A stretch of 64,000 nt of DNA from NCBI GenBank assembly GCA_021734025.1, contig JAIPJS010000001.1, positions 310,001 through 374,000 of the forward strand. The letters run 5' to 3'. The notes under the pieces are model-generated. The model was given only the letters and a program-made list of their open reading frames with translations, did not search any database and was not told the DNA's origin. The position numbers were made by a program, and so were the translations under genes. Positions 8,722 to 17,649 of the stretch are shown in pieces. This DNA comes from Candidatus Neomarinimicrobiota bacterium (GTDB taxonomy: Bacteria > Fidelibacterota > JAANXI01). Numbering within the stretch: the stretch's first letter is position 1; each line of letters opens with the position of its first letter.

Positions 8722-9147
8722 GTGGAGATGACAGAAGAAATTGCTATATCAAATGATCCGCAACATGTCCAAGAACTTATAGAAACTGCCGAGCAAAAAA
8801 TCATCGACGCCAGCATCCCAGGCGAGATTGCCGATGATGTTGCAATCGCATTGCTGGAAGCAGTGAACAACGCTATTATCCACGGCAATCAGCGGAATTA
8901 TAATAAGTACGTCACTGTCCGCATCACTATTGCCGATCAAAAGATTGAGCTGGTGGTTATGGATGAAGGCACAGGGTTCGATCCCTCAAAACTGGATGAT
9001 CCCAGCAGGCCGGAAAATATATTCCGTCCCAGTGGCCGAGGGCTGTATTTCATTCGACAATTGATGGACGAAGTGGAGATCAACTCCAATAATTCCGGCA
9101 GCGAAATTATCATGCGCAAATATTGGTTACGGAAGCATGAAGCATAA
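8722..9147 (+). CDS. Stand-alone HATPase (RsbW/SpoIIAB-like) protein
   Basis: A 141-residue ATP-binding protein of the anti-sigma-factor serine kinase type. The N-box EAVNNAIIHGN is at residues 46-56, the G1 box DEGTGFDP at 81-88 and the G2 box GRGLYFI at 105-111. Such proteins either hold sigma factors and phosphorylate STAS antagonists, or serve as the ATPase half of split sensor kinases. No STAS partner or sigma factor is beside it. The upstream gene encodes a sensor ending in an H-box-like helix without its own ATPase, so pairing with it is an inference worth testing. The start could be GTG at 8722 or ATG at 8728; neither has ideal spacing. It overlaps the next gene by 11 bases. Confidence 0.85.
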   Translation: MEMTEEIAISNDPQHVQELIETAEQKIIDASIPGEIADDVAIALLEAVNNAIIHGNQRNYNKYVTVRITIADQKIELVVMDEGTGFDPSKLDDPSRPENIFRPSGRGLYFIRQLMDEVEINSNNSGSEIIMRKYWLRKHEA

Positions 9148-9769
9148 ACTAATACATTTTGGTCTGATCCTGCTTTTGGCAGCGCTATTTTTGCCACTGG
9201 AAGGGTATAGCCAGATGAATTCCCAGAATCAGCAGAGTCTCTGGAAGGTACGTTCCCTAGATATGGGGCTGACCAACCGGGGTATTGCGGTTGGTGGAAC
9301 CTGGCGTCACAGCTGGAACCGGGTGCAGAGTACTCCGGTACAAATCAGCGCGCTTTTTTTCCGGGAATCCAATAAAATTCCAGTCTATGACTACCGAACC
9401 GGGTATTATATCAATCCACCCTCGAAAAAGATTGTGTTTTTGAATCTCCGCTCCGGGTTTCAGCATCGGATCTGGGCTGATGATATTGCCCAGAACGTGC
9501 AGCCGTATCTGTTTGCGAGTGGAGGACCTTCTATTGCGCTGGACCCGGGCAATAACACCAACCATTCCTTTATTACCCGCTGGCAGAAAACTACCGTCAG
9601 CTATACAGCCAACCTGTTTGCCGGCGCTGGCGTTGATTTTGTATACAGCCGCTCCAGTCAGTTTTCGTTAACTGTGGGATATGAGGTTATGTACTTTCCG
9701 GAACAAGTTGACGGGCTGCAGAATTACAGCGGTGTTATGGTGCTCTTCAGCTTCGGGGAACGATTATAG
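9137..9769 (+). CDS. Exported outer-membrane-barrel-like protein, function unknown
   Basis: I do not recognise a named family. The 210 residues begin with a clear signal peptide (about 1-25, ending LEGYSQ). The rest alternates polar and aromatic residues in short strands rich in Tyr, Phe and Gly and ends in a Phe-containing strand, as in small outer-membrane beta-barrels (for example the segments YSRSSQFSLTVGYEVMYF and SGVMVLFSFG). It overlaps the HATPase gene by 11 bases and is followed seven bases later by rsmE, so it is probably co-transcribed with core genes. Role unknown. Confidence 0.7.
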   Translation: MKHKLIHFGLILLLAALFLPLEGYSQMNSQNQQSLWKVRSLDMGLTNRGIAVGGTWRHSWNRVQSTPVQISALFFRESNKIPVYDYRTGYYINPPSKKIVFLNLRSGFQHRIWADDIAQNVQPYLFASGGPSIALDPGNNTNHSFITRWQKTTVSYTANLFAGAGVDFVYSRSSQFSLTVGYEVMYFPEQVDGLQNYSGVMVLFSFGERL

Positions 9770-9776
9770 CGTATTC

Positions 9777-10523
9777 ATGCCGGATCGTACACTGTTTTAT
9801 ATGCCGGTACAGGGCCTTCCCGGCGATGTATACCAAATTTCAGGAAGCGAGTATGACCATATAGTCAAAGCGTTACGAAAATCAGTTGATGATCCACTTG
9901 AGGTGGTTGACGGCACCGGAAGAATTCTCCATTCGACCATTATTGATATCCAAAAAGACTCCGTTACATGTTCCATAGATGATGTTGAGTTACCCGATAA
10001 TGAACTCCCAGTACATGTTACCCTTGCCGTCGCACTCATTAAAAATCAACGATATGAGTGGATGGTTGAGAAAGCCACCGAGATGGGGGTGGCAGAAATA
10101 CAACCATTAAACACCGATCGGGTAGTACGATCCGGATTTCGTGGGGATCGACTCAGAAAAAAAGCCATCGCTGCCATGAAGCAATCCGAACGGGCCGTTT
10201 TACCAGCGATACGAGGTCCGGTCGAATTAGCCGAATATCTGGAGACCCTTTCCGCAGACAGTGCATTTTATGCAAGGCAAAATCAATCATTTCCGATGTT
10301 GAGTAATTATCAGGATAATAGTACTTTTCACCACATTACGGTTCTTATTGGACCGGAGGGGGGCTGGAGTGACAAAGAACTGGATAATTTTGAATCACAC
10401 GAGTTTCGGCCTCTATCATTAGGTGCAAGACGGCTCCGAACCGAAACGGCGGCCGTAACTGCAATGAGTCAAATAGCACTACTCTGGGATTCCGACCATT
10501 CAAGACAACAGGAGGCAGTATGA
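9777..10523 (+). CDS. rsmE: 16S rRNA (uracil-1498-N3)-methyltransferase
   Basis: RsmE methylates U1498 of 16S rRNA using SAM and has a SPOUT trefoil-knot fold. The 248-residue product has the family motifs IGPEGGWSDKEL and LSLGARRLRTETA near the C-terminus, which form the SAM-binding knot, and an N-terminal PUA-like part. The ATG at 9777 gives the usual family length; an in-frame start farther upstream at 9681 lies inside the previous gene and is rejected. The stop overlaps the next start (ATGA at 10520), so it is translationally coupled to the HIT gene. Confidence 0.93.
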   Translation: MPDRTLFYMPVQGLPGDVYQISGSEYDHIVKALRKSVDDPLEVVDGTGRILHSTIIDIQKDSVTCSIDDVELPDNELPVHVTLAVALIKNQRYEWMVEKATEMGVAEIQPLNTDRVVRSGFRGDRLRKKAIAAMKQSERAVLPAIRGPVELAEYLETLSADSAFYARQNQSFPMLSNYQDNSTFHHITVLIGPEGGWSDKELDNFESHEFRPLSLGARRLRTETAAVTAMSQIALLWDSDHSRQQEAV

Positions 10524-10864
10524 GTGATTGTCTTTTTTGCAATATTGCCGCTGGAAAAATTGATAGTGATATAGTTTTAGAAGAGGAAAACGCCGTCGCC
10601 TTTCGTGACATTAATCCACAGGCACCGACCCATATTTTGGTCATTCCACGCAAGCATATTGCCAGGATATCTGAAGCCGAAGACACTGACCAGGAATTGC
10701 TGGGTGAACTTATTCTTTTAGCCCGGAAAATCGCTGACGATGAGGGCATAAGTGAGGATGGTTACCGGCTGGTGTTTAATAATGGTGCTCATGGGGGCCA
10801 GGCTGTGGAACATATTCATCTGCACTTACTTGGCGGAAGGCAACTCACCTGGCCGCCGGGTTGA
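10520..10864 (+). CDS. HIT family protein (HinT-like purine nucleoside phosphoramidase)
   Basis: A 114-residue histidine-triad protein. The catalytic motif HIHLHLLGGR near the C-terminus carries the three histidines, and the N-terminal zinc-type CLFCNI pair is present. HinT enzymes hydrolyse AMP-lysine or other nucleoside phosphoramidates in the cytoplasm. It overlaps rsmE by four bases and sits 23 bases ahead of smc. Length and motif match the HinT branch. Confidence 0.93.
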   Translation: MSDCLFCNIAAGKIDSDIVLEEENAVAFRDINPQAPTHILVIPRKHIARISEAEDTDQELLGELILLARKIADDEGISEDGYRLVFNNGAHGGQAVEHIHLHLLGGRQLTWPPG

Positions 10865-10887
10865 TAATCGAGGAATAGTAGTATTCA

Positions 10888-13800
10888 ATGTACATATCAA
10901 AGCTGGAAATATTTGGATTTAAGTCGTTTGCGAAAAAAACCGAACTGAAATTCGGTCCCGGAACTACCGGCATTGTTGGTCCCAACGGCTGTGGCAAGAC
11001 CAACGTGGTGGATGCTATTCGCTGGGTACTCGGGGAACAGAAAACGACCGTACTTCGCAGCGATAATATGTCGGAAGTCATTTTCAACGGCTCAAAAACT
11101 ATGAAGCCATTGGGAATGTGCGAAGTCTCCCTGACCATTCACAATAATAAAGGGATCCTCCCGATTGAGTTTAATGATGTTGTCGTTACCCGGCGACTTT
11201 ACAGGGATGGTCAGAGCGAATATCTCCTCAACAAAAAGGTCTGCCGCCTTAAGGATATCCAAAACCTGTTTATCGATACGGGAATGGGGTCAGATGCCTA
11301 TTCGGTTATCGAGTTAAAGATGGTTGAGGATATCCTGAGTGATACAAAAGATGAGCGCACCCGCATGTTCGAAGAGGCCGCAGGTGTCAATAAGTATAAG
11401 CAGGAACGGAGAGCGGCCCGCCGGAAGCTTGATGCCACCAAAGAGGATCTGCTCCGGCTCAATGACATCCTCTATGAAATCGAGAAGAATGTCAGTTCCC
11501 TCAAGCGACAAATGCGGAAATACGAGCGGTACCAGCGATATCAGAACGATCTGAAAACAAAAGAGATAGATCTGGCCGGGCACAAATTATGGAAAATCGA
11601 GCGGGATATTCACCCGCTGGAACAGCAACTGGAGCAGGGCAAGGATTTTCAGAGTAGCTCAGCTGAACAGCTGGAAATTGACGAAGCATTGCAGGAATCA
11701 CTCAAGCAAAAAATTCAAAAGCAGGAGGCCCGGGTTGAGGGGTTGGATCAGGACCTCGGCGAGATCGATGAGCAGCGGCAAAACTCCCAGCGCAATATCC
11801 TCGTCTGGGAAGAGCAGAAAAGCGCCGCCGAAAAATCGCTGGAACGCCTGCGCCAGGAAGAATCTAATCTGGAAGATCGTCAAAAGCAGACGAAAGTTCA
11901 GATTAAAGAGCTGAATCAATCTCTGGAAGAGATGGAGCCCAAACTCCGGGAAATCCAGTCCCGATATGCCGATCAGCAGGAAGTTTATCAACAGATCGAT
12001 GGGAAATATCAGGAAATTCGCGACACCCTGAATGAGTACCAGGACGAAAAAATTGAATCTATCACTGAACTGGCGGACCTGCGGAATAAACGTGAGCGGC
12101 TCATCGAAAACCGGGATCGGGCAAACAGCGAAATTGTTTCATTGCGAGAGTCCATCGAATCGCTGGGCGAGGAATTACACGAAAAAGAGCGTAAATTCCG
12201 TGATCTTCAACAGGAGTTGGAAGTCTTGGAAACCGGGGATGTTGATCGAGAAGAACGCGTTGCGGAGTTCCGTGACCAACAGGAAACGCTTCAGGAATCC
12301 ATAGATAAAACGCGGGAATCACTGCTCAAAAAGGAATCGACAGAGGATGTCCTGCGCTCAAAGATCGATTTTTATCAGGAATTAATCGAAAACCGGGAAG
12401 GATTCTCTTCTGCGGTGCAATTCCTCACCGGTGAGCATACCAAGGTTGATGGAATTATTGGAACGGTGGCGGATATTCTGAAAGTGGATGACGATTACCA
12501 GTTGGCGGTTGAAAACGCACTCGGTGATCAGGCGGAATATCTGTTGGCCACGACCCGGGATGCCGCTCTTGGCGCCATCGACGTCGTAACCCGGAGCAAG
12601 CGGGGCCGCGTATCGGTTATACCGCTGGATATGGTGAAAAACCTTTCTATTCCGTCAGACCCGCCGGATAACGGGGCAACCCGGCTGACCGATTTCCTGG
12701 ATTATGATGATAAGTATTCCGGTGTGGTGCAATTGCTGCTTGGCGATGTGCTGTTGACAGATTCACTCCAATCTGTATCCACAGATGGGGAAGACCAGGG
12801 GAAGTGGCGGTATGTTACCCGCTCAGGTGAAGTATTGGAGCGCTCCTCGATTATGCGGGGTGGAAAATCTGACTCGGAATACTCTTCCCGGGTCGGCCGG
12901 CAGGAAACGCTGGATGAATTACAGGAAGAGCTGGAAAAGAACCTTTCTGGCCAGGAAGATATTAAGGGCAAACTGTCCAAACTCCGGGAGGAATACGAGG
13001 CGATCCAAAACAGCCTGAACGATCTGGAGTCAGCGGAGCAGGAGCAGGTCAGCAAGCGCCGTGAACTGGACCAGTCCATTTCGCGACTGGATTACGACAT
13101 CAAACGAACGAAGCAGCAGCGGCAGGAGCATGACCAGCGCATCGAGGATTTCCAGTCACAGATTCAGGAAATTGAGGGCGCACTGAAGGAGATTGAGCCG
13201 GCGTTAACGGAGTTGCAGGAGCGAAGGCAGCAGTTACAACAGCGCGTGGATGAAGCAGAAGAAGATCTGGAGGAAATCAGCGAGCGGCGTACCACGGAAA
13301 ATAATAAGCTTCAGGACCTTCGGCTGGAAGTCGCCTCTGTTGAGAATGAGCAGAAGACGCTCTCTATCCGGTTAAGCAATTCAAAGGAGACGCTGCAGGA
13401 CATTTCCGATCGATTTGAGAGTATCCAGAAGGAGCGCGATGCAGCCCGCACAACGATTCAGGAGCGGAAGGAATCGCTGGAATCCGAACGGGAGAAATTA
13501 TCGGAACTGGAAGAGCAGTATCGGCAGCTAAAGCAACGCCGGGAAGAGGAGCACGGGGTACTCAAGAAGAGACAGGCCGAGATGGAAGAGGTTGAAGCTC
13601 GGATCAAGGAAAAGCACCGGGAGCGCGAATCGCAATACGACCGCATCCGGAACATAGAGCGCCAAATCAGCGAACTAGAGAGCGAGGAGCGTTCAATTAA
13701 GGAGCGGATGCGGGATCGTTACGGTATTGATGCCAAACCAGAACAGATGGATGACGAGAAAGAGACTTCGCCTGAAGAATTGTCACAGGAAATAGAATCC

Positions 13801-14415
13801 TTGCGATCCCGGATTGACCGGATGGGACCTGTGAATCTTGCAGTGAAAGAGGAATACGAGGAAGAGCAAGAGCGCCTGGATTTCCTTACAGAGCAACGGG
13901 ACGATCTGTTAGAAGCTGAAGAGGACCTGCTTGAAACGATTCAGCGAATTGACACCCAGGCGAATTCGCAGTTTAATGAAATTTTCCAGGAAATCCGGAA
14001 ACACTTCCAGCAGACATTCATTAAATTTTTCCCAGGGGGAGAAGCGGATCTCCAACTTGAAGGGGATTCCGACCCCCTGGAGGCGGACATCGTAATCAGT
14101 GCAAACCCGGGAGGAAAAAAATTACAGTCATTGCGCGTGCTCTCTGCAGGGGAAAAAACACTGACGGCAATCGCCTTGCTGTTTGCTATTTATCTGGTCA
14201 AGCCGAGCCCCTTTTGTATCCTGGATGAGGTGGATGCACCGCTGGACGATCGGAACAGCCAGATATTTACCGGGGTGGTTGAAGATTTCGCCGAGGACAC
14301 CCAGTTTATCATTGTTACACACAATAAAATCACGATGGAAGCAGCAAATTACATGTACGGGATCACCATGCAGGATGAGGGGGTCTCAAAAGTAGTTTCT
14401 GTACAATTTGATTAA
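10888..14415 (+). CDS. smc: Chromosome segregation protein SMC
   Basis: A full-length 1175-residue SMC, the ATPase of the condensin complex that loops and segregates the chromosome with ScpA and ScpB, neither of which is in this window. Walker A GPNGCGKTN starts at residue 31; two long coiled coils rich in Glu, Gln and Arg flank a hinge at about 510-650; the C-terminal head has the ABC signature and Walker B CILDEVDAPLDD. The signature reads LSAGEKT, with Ala where most SMCs have Gly. It is in a run of core genes, 23 bases after the HIT gene. Confidence 0.96.
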   Translation: MYISKLEIFGFKSFAKKTELKFGPGTTGIVGPNGCGKTNVVDAIRWVLGEQKTTVLRSDNMSEVIFNGSKTMKPLGMCEVSLTIHNNKGILPIEFNDVVVTRRLYRDGQSEYLLNKKVCRLKDIQNLFIDTGMGSDAYSVIELKMVEDILSDTKDERTRMFEEAAGVNKYKQERRAARRKLDATKEDLLRLNDILYEIEKNVSSLKRQMRKYERYQRYQNDLKTKEIDLAGHKLWKIERDIHPLEQQLEQGKDFQSSSAEQLEIDEALQESLKQKIQKQEARVEGLDQDLGEIDEQRQNSQRNILVWEEQKSAAEKSLERLRQEESNLEDRQKQTKVQIKELNQSLEEMEPKLREIQSRYADQQEVYQQIDGKYQEIRDTLNEYQDEKIESITELADLRNKRERLIENRDRANSEIVSLRESIESLGEELHEKERKFRDLQQELEVLETGDVDREERVAEFRDQQETLQESIDKTRESLLKKESTEDVLRSKIDFYQELIENREGFSSAVQFLTGEHTKVDGIIGTVADILKVDDDYQLAVENALGDQAEYLLATTRDAALGAIDVVTRSKRGRVSVIPLDMVKNLSIPSDPPDNGATRLTDFLDYDDKYSGVVQLLLGDVLLTDSLQSVSTDGEDQGKWRYVTRSGEVLERSSIMRGGKSDSEYSSRVGRQETLDELQEELEKNLSGQEDIKGKLSKLREEYEAIQNSLNDLESAEQEQVSKRRELDQSISRLDYDIKRTKQQRQEHDQRIEDFQSQIQEIEGALKEIEPALTELQERRQQLQQRVDEAEEDLEEISERRTTENNKLQDLRLEVASVENEQKTLSIRLSNSKETLQDISDRFESIQKERDAARTTIQERKESLESEREKLSELEEQYRQLKQRREEEHGVLKKRQAEMEEVEARIKEKHRERESQYDRIRNIERQISELESEERSIKERMRDRYGIDAKPEQMDDEKETSPEELSQEIESLRSRIDRMGPVNLAVKEEYEEEQERLDFLTEQRDDLLEAEEDLLETIQRIDTQANSQFNEIFQEIRKHFQQTFIKFFPGGEADLQLEGDSDPLEADIVISANPGGKKLQSLRVLSAGEKTLTAIALLFAIYLVKPSPFCILDEVDAPLDDRNSQIFTGVVEDFAEDTQFIIVTHNKITMEAANYMYGITMQDEGVSKVVSVQFD

Positions 14416-14428
14416 CAGAGGTATCGTT

Positions 14429-15868
14429 ATGAGAAGAATAATATGTACAATTGTTATAATGTTCGTTGGGGGCACTCTGCTGTTGCCTGAAATCGGATCG
14501 GCGCAGGATTCCTTGCAACAAAGGATGGATATGCCCAGAGAAACGGCTGAGATCCAGTTTTTCGTCGACTGGGCGCAATTCCGGGGCAAAGATGATAATG
14601 TTGTTCTGGAAGTTTACCTCATGCTGCCCCGGACACAGCTGGATTTTGTCAAGCCGGATACGCTAGATAAATTTATAGCCAGGGGCTTTGTCCAGGTGGC
14701 GCTGGCACAAAATGACTCGGTCCGCCTGCTGGATCGCTGGCCAATTTCGGATAGCGTGGACGATACCAGCCAGGTCCTGGATTCCCAGAATATCCCGGAT
14801 ATTTCGGTATTTGAGGCGGAGCCCGGTGAATACCAACTGATCGTACAGGTTATCGACATGAATACGGATACCCGGGGTACATATCGCCAGCAGATTAATT
14901 TGGCTTCATTCAGCGATAGCTCTATGACGATCAGTGATATCGAGTTTGCGTCAATTGTGAAGGAATCAAATTCAAAAACGGTCTTTACCAAGTACAGCAG
15001 GGATGTAGTTCCGAACGCAAGTTTAACTTTCGGTGTTTCTCAACCAATTTTGTACAGTTATGCTGAAATATATAACATGAACTATCCCAGCAGCCCGGAC
15101 AGTTACTCTGTGCAGTATTCCATTCTGGATCTGAATAACAAAGCGATAAAAAGTCCCGCGGAGATTACGCGAGGGAAAGTGGGGAATTCCAGCGTAGATA
15201 TTGGCGGGATGAACGTGGTTGGATTATCGTCAGGAATTTATTATTACCGGATTCGTGTCACAGACCTGGCTACAGGCGACGTGGCGACCAGGTCCAAAAA
15301 ATTCTATGTGTATAAGCAAGGCGAGAAAATGCGTGAGGTGGCCTCGGCTGATCTGGGTCAGGATTATGACTCCATGACTGAAGCAGAACTGGACGAGACC
15401 TTTGAGGCGCTTGTCCCGATTTTGTCCAGTAAAGAGAAAAAGTCCTATAAAGATGCCTCCAAGGAAGGAAAACAGAATTTACTCACCGAGTTCTGGGAAG
15501 TGAGGGACCCGGACCAGACGACAGATGTGAATGAATTACGAATAGAGTATATGCGTCGGCTTGAAACAACCAATGAGCGGTTTGGTGGCGTACAGACTCC
15601 GGGCTATGAAACGGATCGCGGCCGGGTGTTCCTGGTATATGGCGAACCGGACGAAATTGAACGGAATCCGGTCAGTGTGGATGTGAAACCGTATGAAACC
15701 TGGTATTACCATAGCCTGGAAGGTGGCTCCCAGTTCGTTTTCGTCGATAAAACCGGGTTTGGTACTTACGAATTGGTGCATTCCACCGTACGGAACGAAA
15801 TATACGATCCCAACTGGCGTCGGTTTATCGAGTCTTCCCCTTCAGGTGGAAGCTTTCAGGGCTTCTAA
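14429..15868 (+). CDS. GWxTD domain-containing exported protein
   Basis: A 479-residue secreted protein with a signal peptide (MRRIICTIVIMF to IGSAQ). The C-terminal 130 residues match the GWxTD domain, typical of FCB-group bacteria and of unknown function: TEFWEVRDPD, then YETDRGRVFLVYGEPDEIERN, then PYETWYYH. The middle forms beta-rich segments. The ATG at 14429 has AGAGG seven bases upstream and puts the signal peptide at the N-terminus; a TTG at 14408 that overlaps smc is less likely. Role unknown; in related genomes such proteins sit near cell-envelope and chromosome genes. Confidence 0.85.
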   Translation: MRRIICTIVIMFVGGTLLLPEIGSAQDSLQQRMDMPRETAEIQFFVDWAQFRGKDDNVVLEVYLMLPRTQLDFVKPDTLDKFIARGFVQVALAQNDSVRLLDRWPISDSVDDTSQVLDSQNIPDISVFEAEPGEYQLIVQVIDMNTDTRGTYRQQINLASFSDSSMTISDIEFASIVKESNSKTVFTKYSRDVVPNASLTFGVSQPILYSYAEIYNMNYPSSPDSYSVQYSILDLNNKAIKSPAEITRGKVGNSSVDIGGMNVVGLSSGIYYYRIRVTDLATGDVATRSKKFYVYKQGEKMREVASADLGQDYDSMTEAELDETFEALVPILSSKEKKSYKDASKEGKQNLLTEFWEVRDPDQTTDVNELRIEYMRRLETTNERFGGVQTPGYETDRGRVFLVYGEPDEIERNPVSVDVKPYETWYYHSLEGGSQFVFVDKTGFGTYELVHSTVRNEIYDPNWRRFIESSPSGGSFQGF

Positions 15869-15922
15869 TGTTGATTTCGGAATCTGAAGTTTCTTCACCC
15901 TTGACCTAGAAAGGTTCTTTGT

Positions 15923-16804
15923 ATGGTGCGCATCGGAGCGGATGTCGGAGGAACGAAAGTAGCAATTGGTCTTGTTGATGAATCCAACTCCATTATAAGT
16001 GAGATTGTACGGTTTCCGGTAAAACAGTTTCAGGATGGAGATGGTTTGGTCTCACAGATGGTTATTGAAGCCAAGGCGTTACTGAATGCTGAAGGTTTTA
16101 CGGAACAAAATGTGACTGGGTTTGGCGTCGGTGCGCCAGGTCCGATGGACCTTGAGACAGGCACGATTCGCAATACGCCAAACACGCCAATCCTGGTGAA
16201 CTATGCACTCCGGGATTCTATCCGGGAGAAATCAGGATTTCCCACAGAATTAAATAACGACGCGAACTGCTTTGTTCTGGGGGAAGCATTGGCTGGAGAG
16301 GCACGCCATGGTGAATATGTGGTGGGGGTGACGCTCGGTACCGGTTACGGTTGCGGGATTGTACTCAATAAACAGCTACATACGGGCGCCACAGGAACCG
16401 CTGCGGAAATCGCTATGTGTCCGTATCGGGATTCCACGCTGGAGTCGCACATTTCAGGGCGAGGATTAAGCTGGGCATATAAAAAACGCGCAGGGAAAGA
16501 AGCAGAAGGTAAAGCCATTGCACGGTTGGCCGCAACTGGTGATGAAGAGGCACTCGGCGCCTTTGAAGAATTCGGTGAACATATCGGTCGTTCGTTTGCG
16601 TGGTTTATCAATTTACTGGATCCAGATTACATAGTTATTGGAGGGTCCATTGCACAAAACTGGGATTATTTTTATCCCACTCTGAAAGCAACAATGGATC
16701 AGTATATAAATCCAAATCCGAAAGCCCATATGAAGATTGTCCAATCTCAACTTGGTGAGTCAGCCGCCATTATCGGAGCTGCCGGATTAATTACGTCAAC
16801 CTGA
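15923..16804 (+). CDS. ROK family sugar kinase/glucokinase lacking the usual zinc motif
   Basis: A 293-residue ROK protein. The phosphate-binding DVGGTKVAIG loop is at residues 6-15, GVGAPGPMD follows, LNNDANCFVLGEAL supplies the catalytic Asp region, and GTGYGCGIVLN is the second phosphate loop. ROK kinases normally carry a CxCGxxGCxE zinc site; here that place reads EIAMCPYRDSTLESHISGRG, with one Cys only. The protein probably phosphorylates glucose or another hexose in the cytoplasm, fitting the glycolytic genes that follow, but substrate is an inference. An AAAGG precedes the ATG. Confidence 0.85.
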   Translation: MVRIGADVGGTKVAIGLVDESNSIISEIVRFPVKQFQDGDGLVSQMVIEAKALLNAEGFTEQNVTGFGVGAPGPMDLETGTIRNTPNTPILVNYALRDSIREKSGFPTELNNDANCFVLGEALAGEARHGEYVVGVTLGTGYGCGIVLNKQLHTGATGTAAEIAMCPYRDSTLESHISGRGLSWAYKKRAGKEAEGKAIARLAATGDEEALGAFEEFGEHIGRSFAWFINLLDPDYIVIGGSIAQNWDYFYPTLKATMDQYINPNPKAHMKIVQSQLGESAAIIGAAGLITST

Positions 16805-16827
16805 CTTAGTTCTCGTCGTCATACAAA

Positions 16828-17532
16828 ATGCGGCAGTTAATATATCAATCCCTGGCGGGCATTCGGTCATTTCTAAATACCCACCTGTTTTTATCCAGTT
16901 GCTTGATTTGTGAGCGGTATTTACCGAAACATCAATCTTTAGTATGTGACTCGTGTCTTCATTCGCTACCAACCACACCGTATCCGCATCTGCCATACGG
17001 ATGGCAACCTCAAGAGAATTCATCTCTGGCGAACGCAATGAGCTGCTGGGATTTCACGGAGGATCTTCAGCAAATTATCCATGCCATGAAGTACCGGCGG
17101 AAGCCAACACTGGGACAATCTTTGGTGAGTATTATCGGAGCCTGGAAATTACCCGCCTGGATGACGTCAGTGGATGTCGTAATTCCTGTCCCATTGCATA
17201 AAACAAAACGTCGGGACAGGGGATATAACCAGGCCGTCAGCATTGCGAAAGGAGTTGCCACGCTCTGTAGCGCACCAATAATGACCGATGTATTAGTCCG
17301 CCAGAAGTACACTGCTTCTCAGACGACACTAACCCGTGCCGAACGGCAGGAAAATTTGGCCGCGGCCTTTGTCACCACACGGAAAAGTGCCGGACAATTA
17401 AAGGGTAAATCTGTCTTGCTCGTTGATGATGTATTCACTACAGGAGCGACCCTGGAAAATGCAGCCGAAAGTTTACAGGAAACCGGCGCGAAAGAAGTCT
17501 TCGGATTCACCCTCGCCAGTGCCCCGATTTGA
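16828..17532 (+). CDS. ComF family phosphoribosyltransferase-like protein
   Basis: A 234-residue ComF/GntX-type protein. Paired cysteines near the N-terminus (CLIC and CDSC) form the usual zinc site, and the C-terminal half has the PRPP-binding signature VLLVDDVFTTGAT plus RRDRGYNQA. Members are linked to DNA uptake and recombination (ComFC) in naturally transformable bacteria, and otherwise have unclear roles. No other competence genes are nearby. Length matches the family. Confidence 0.9.
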   Translation: MRQLIYQSLAGIRSFLNTHLFLSSCLICERYLPKHQSLVCDSCLHSLPTTPYPHLPYGWQPQENSSLANAMSCWDFTEDLQQIIHAMKYRRKPTLGQSLVSIIGAWKLPAWMTSVDVVIPVPLHKTKRRDRGYNQAVSIAKGVATLCSAPIMTDVLVRQKYTASQTTLTRAERQENLAAAFVTTRKSAGQLKGKSVLLVDDVFTTGATLENAAESLQETGAKEVFGFTLASAPI

Positions 17533-17649
17533 AACGGATATTCTTAAGGAAAAATGGGAATTTTACTTGTAATTTCAGACATACCTGAGTAAGCTTTTAT
17601 GATTATGAAGATTTTAAAAATTTGCGAAATGTAATCCATGGAGGAAGGC

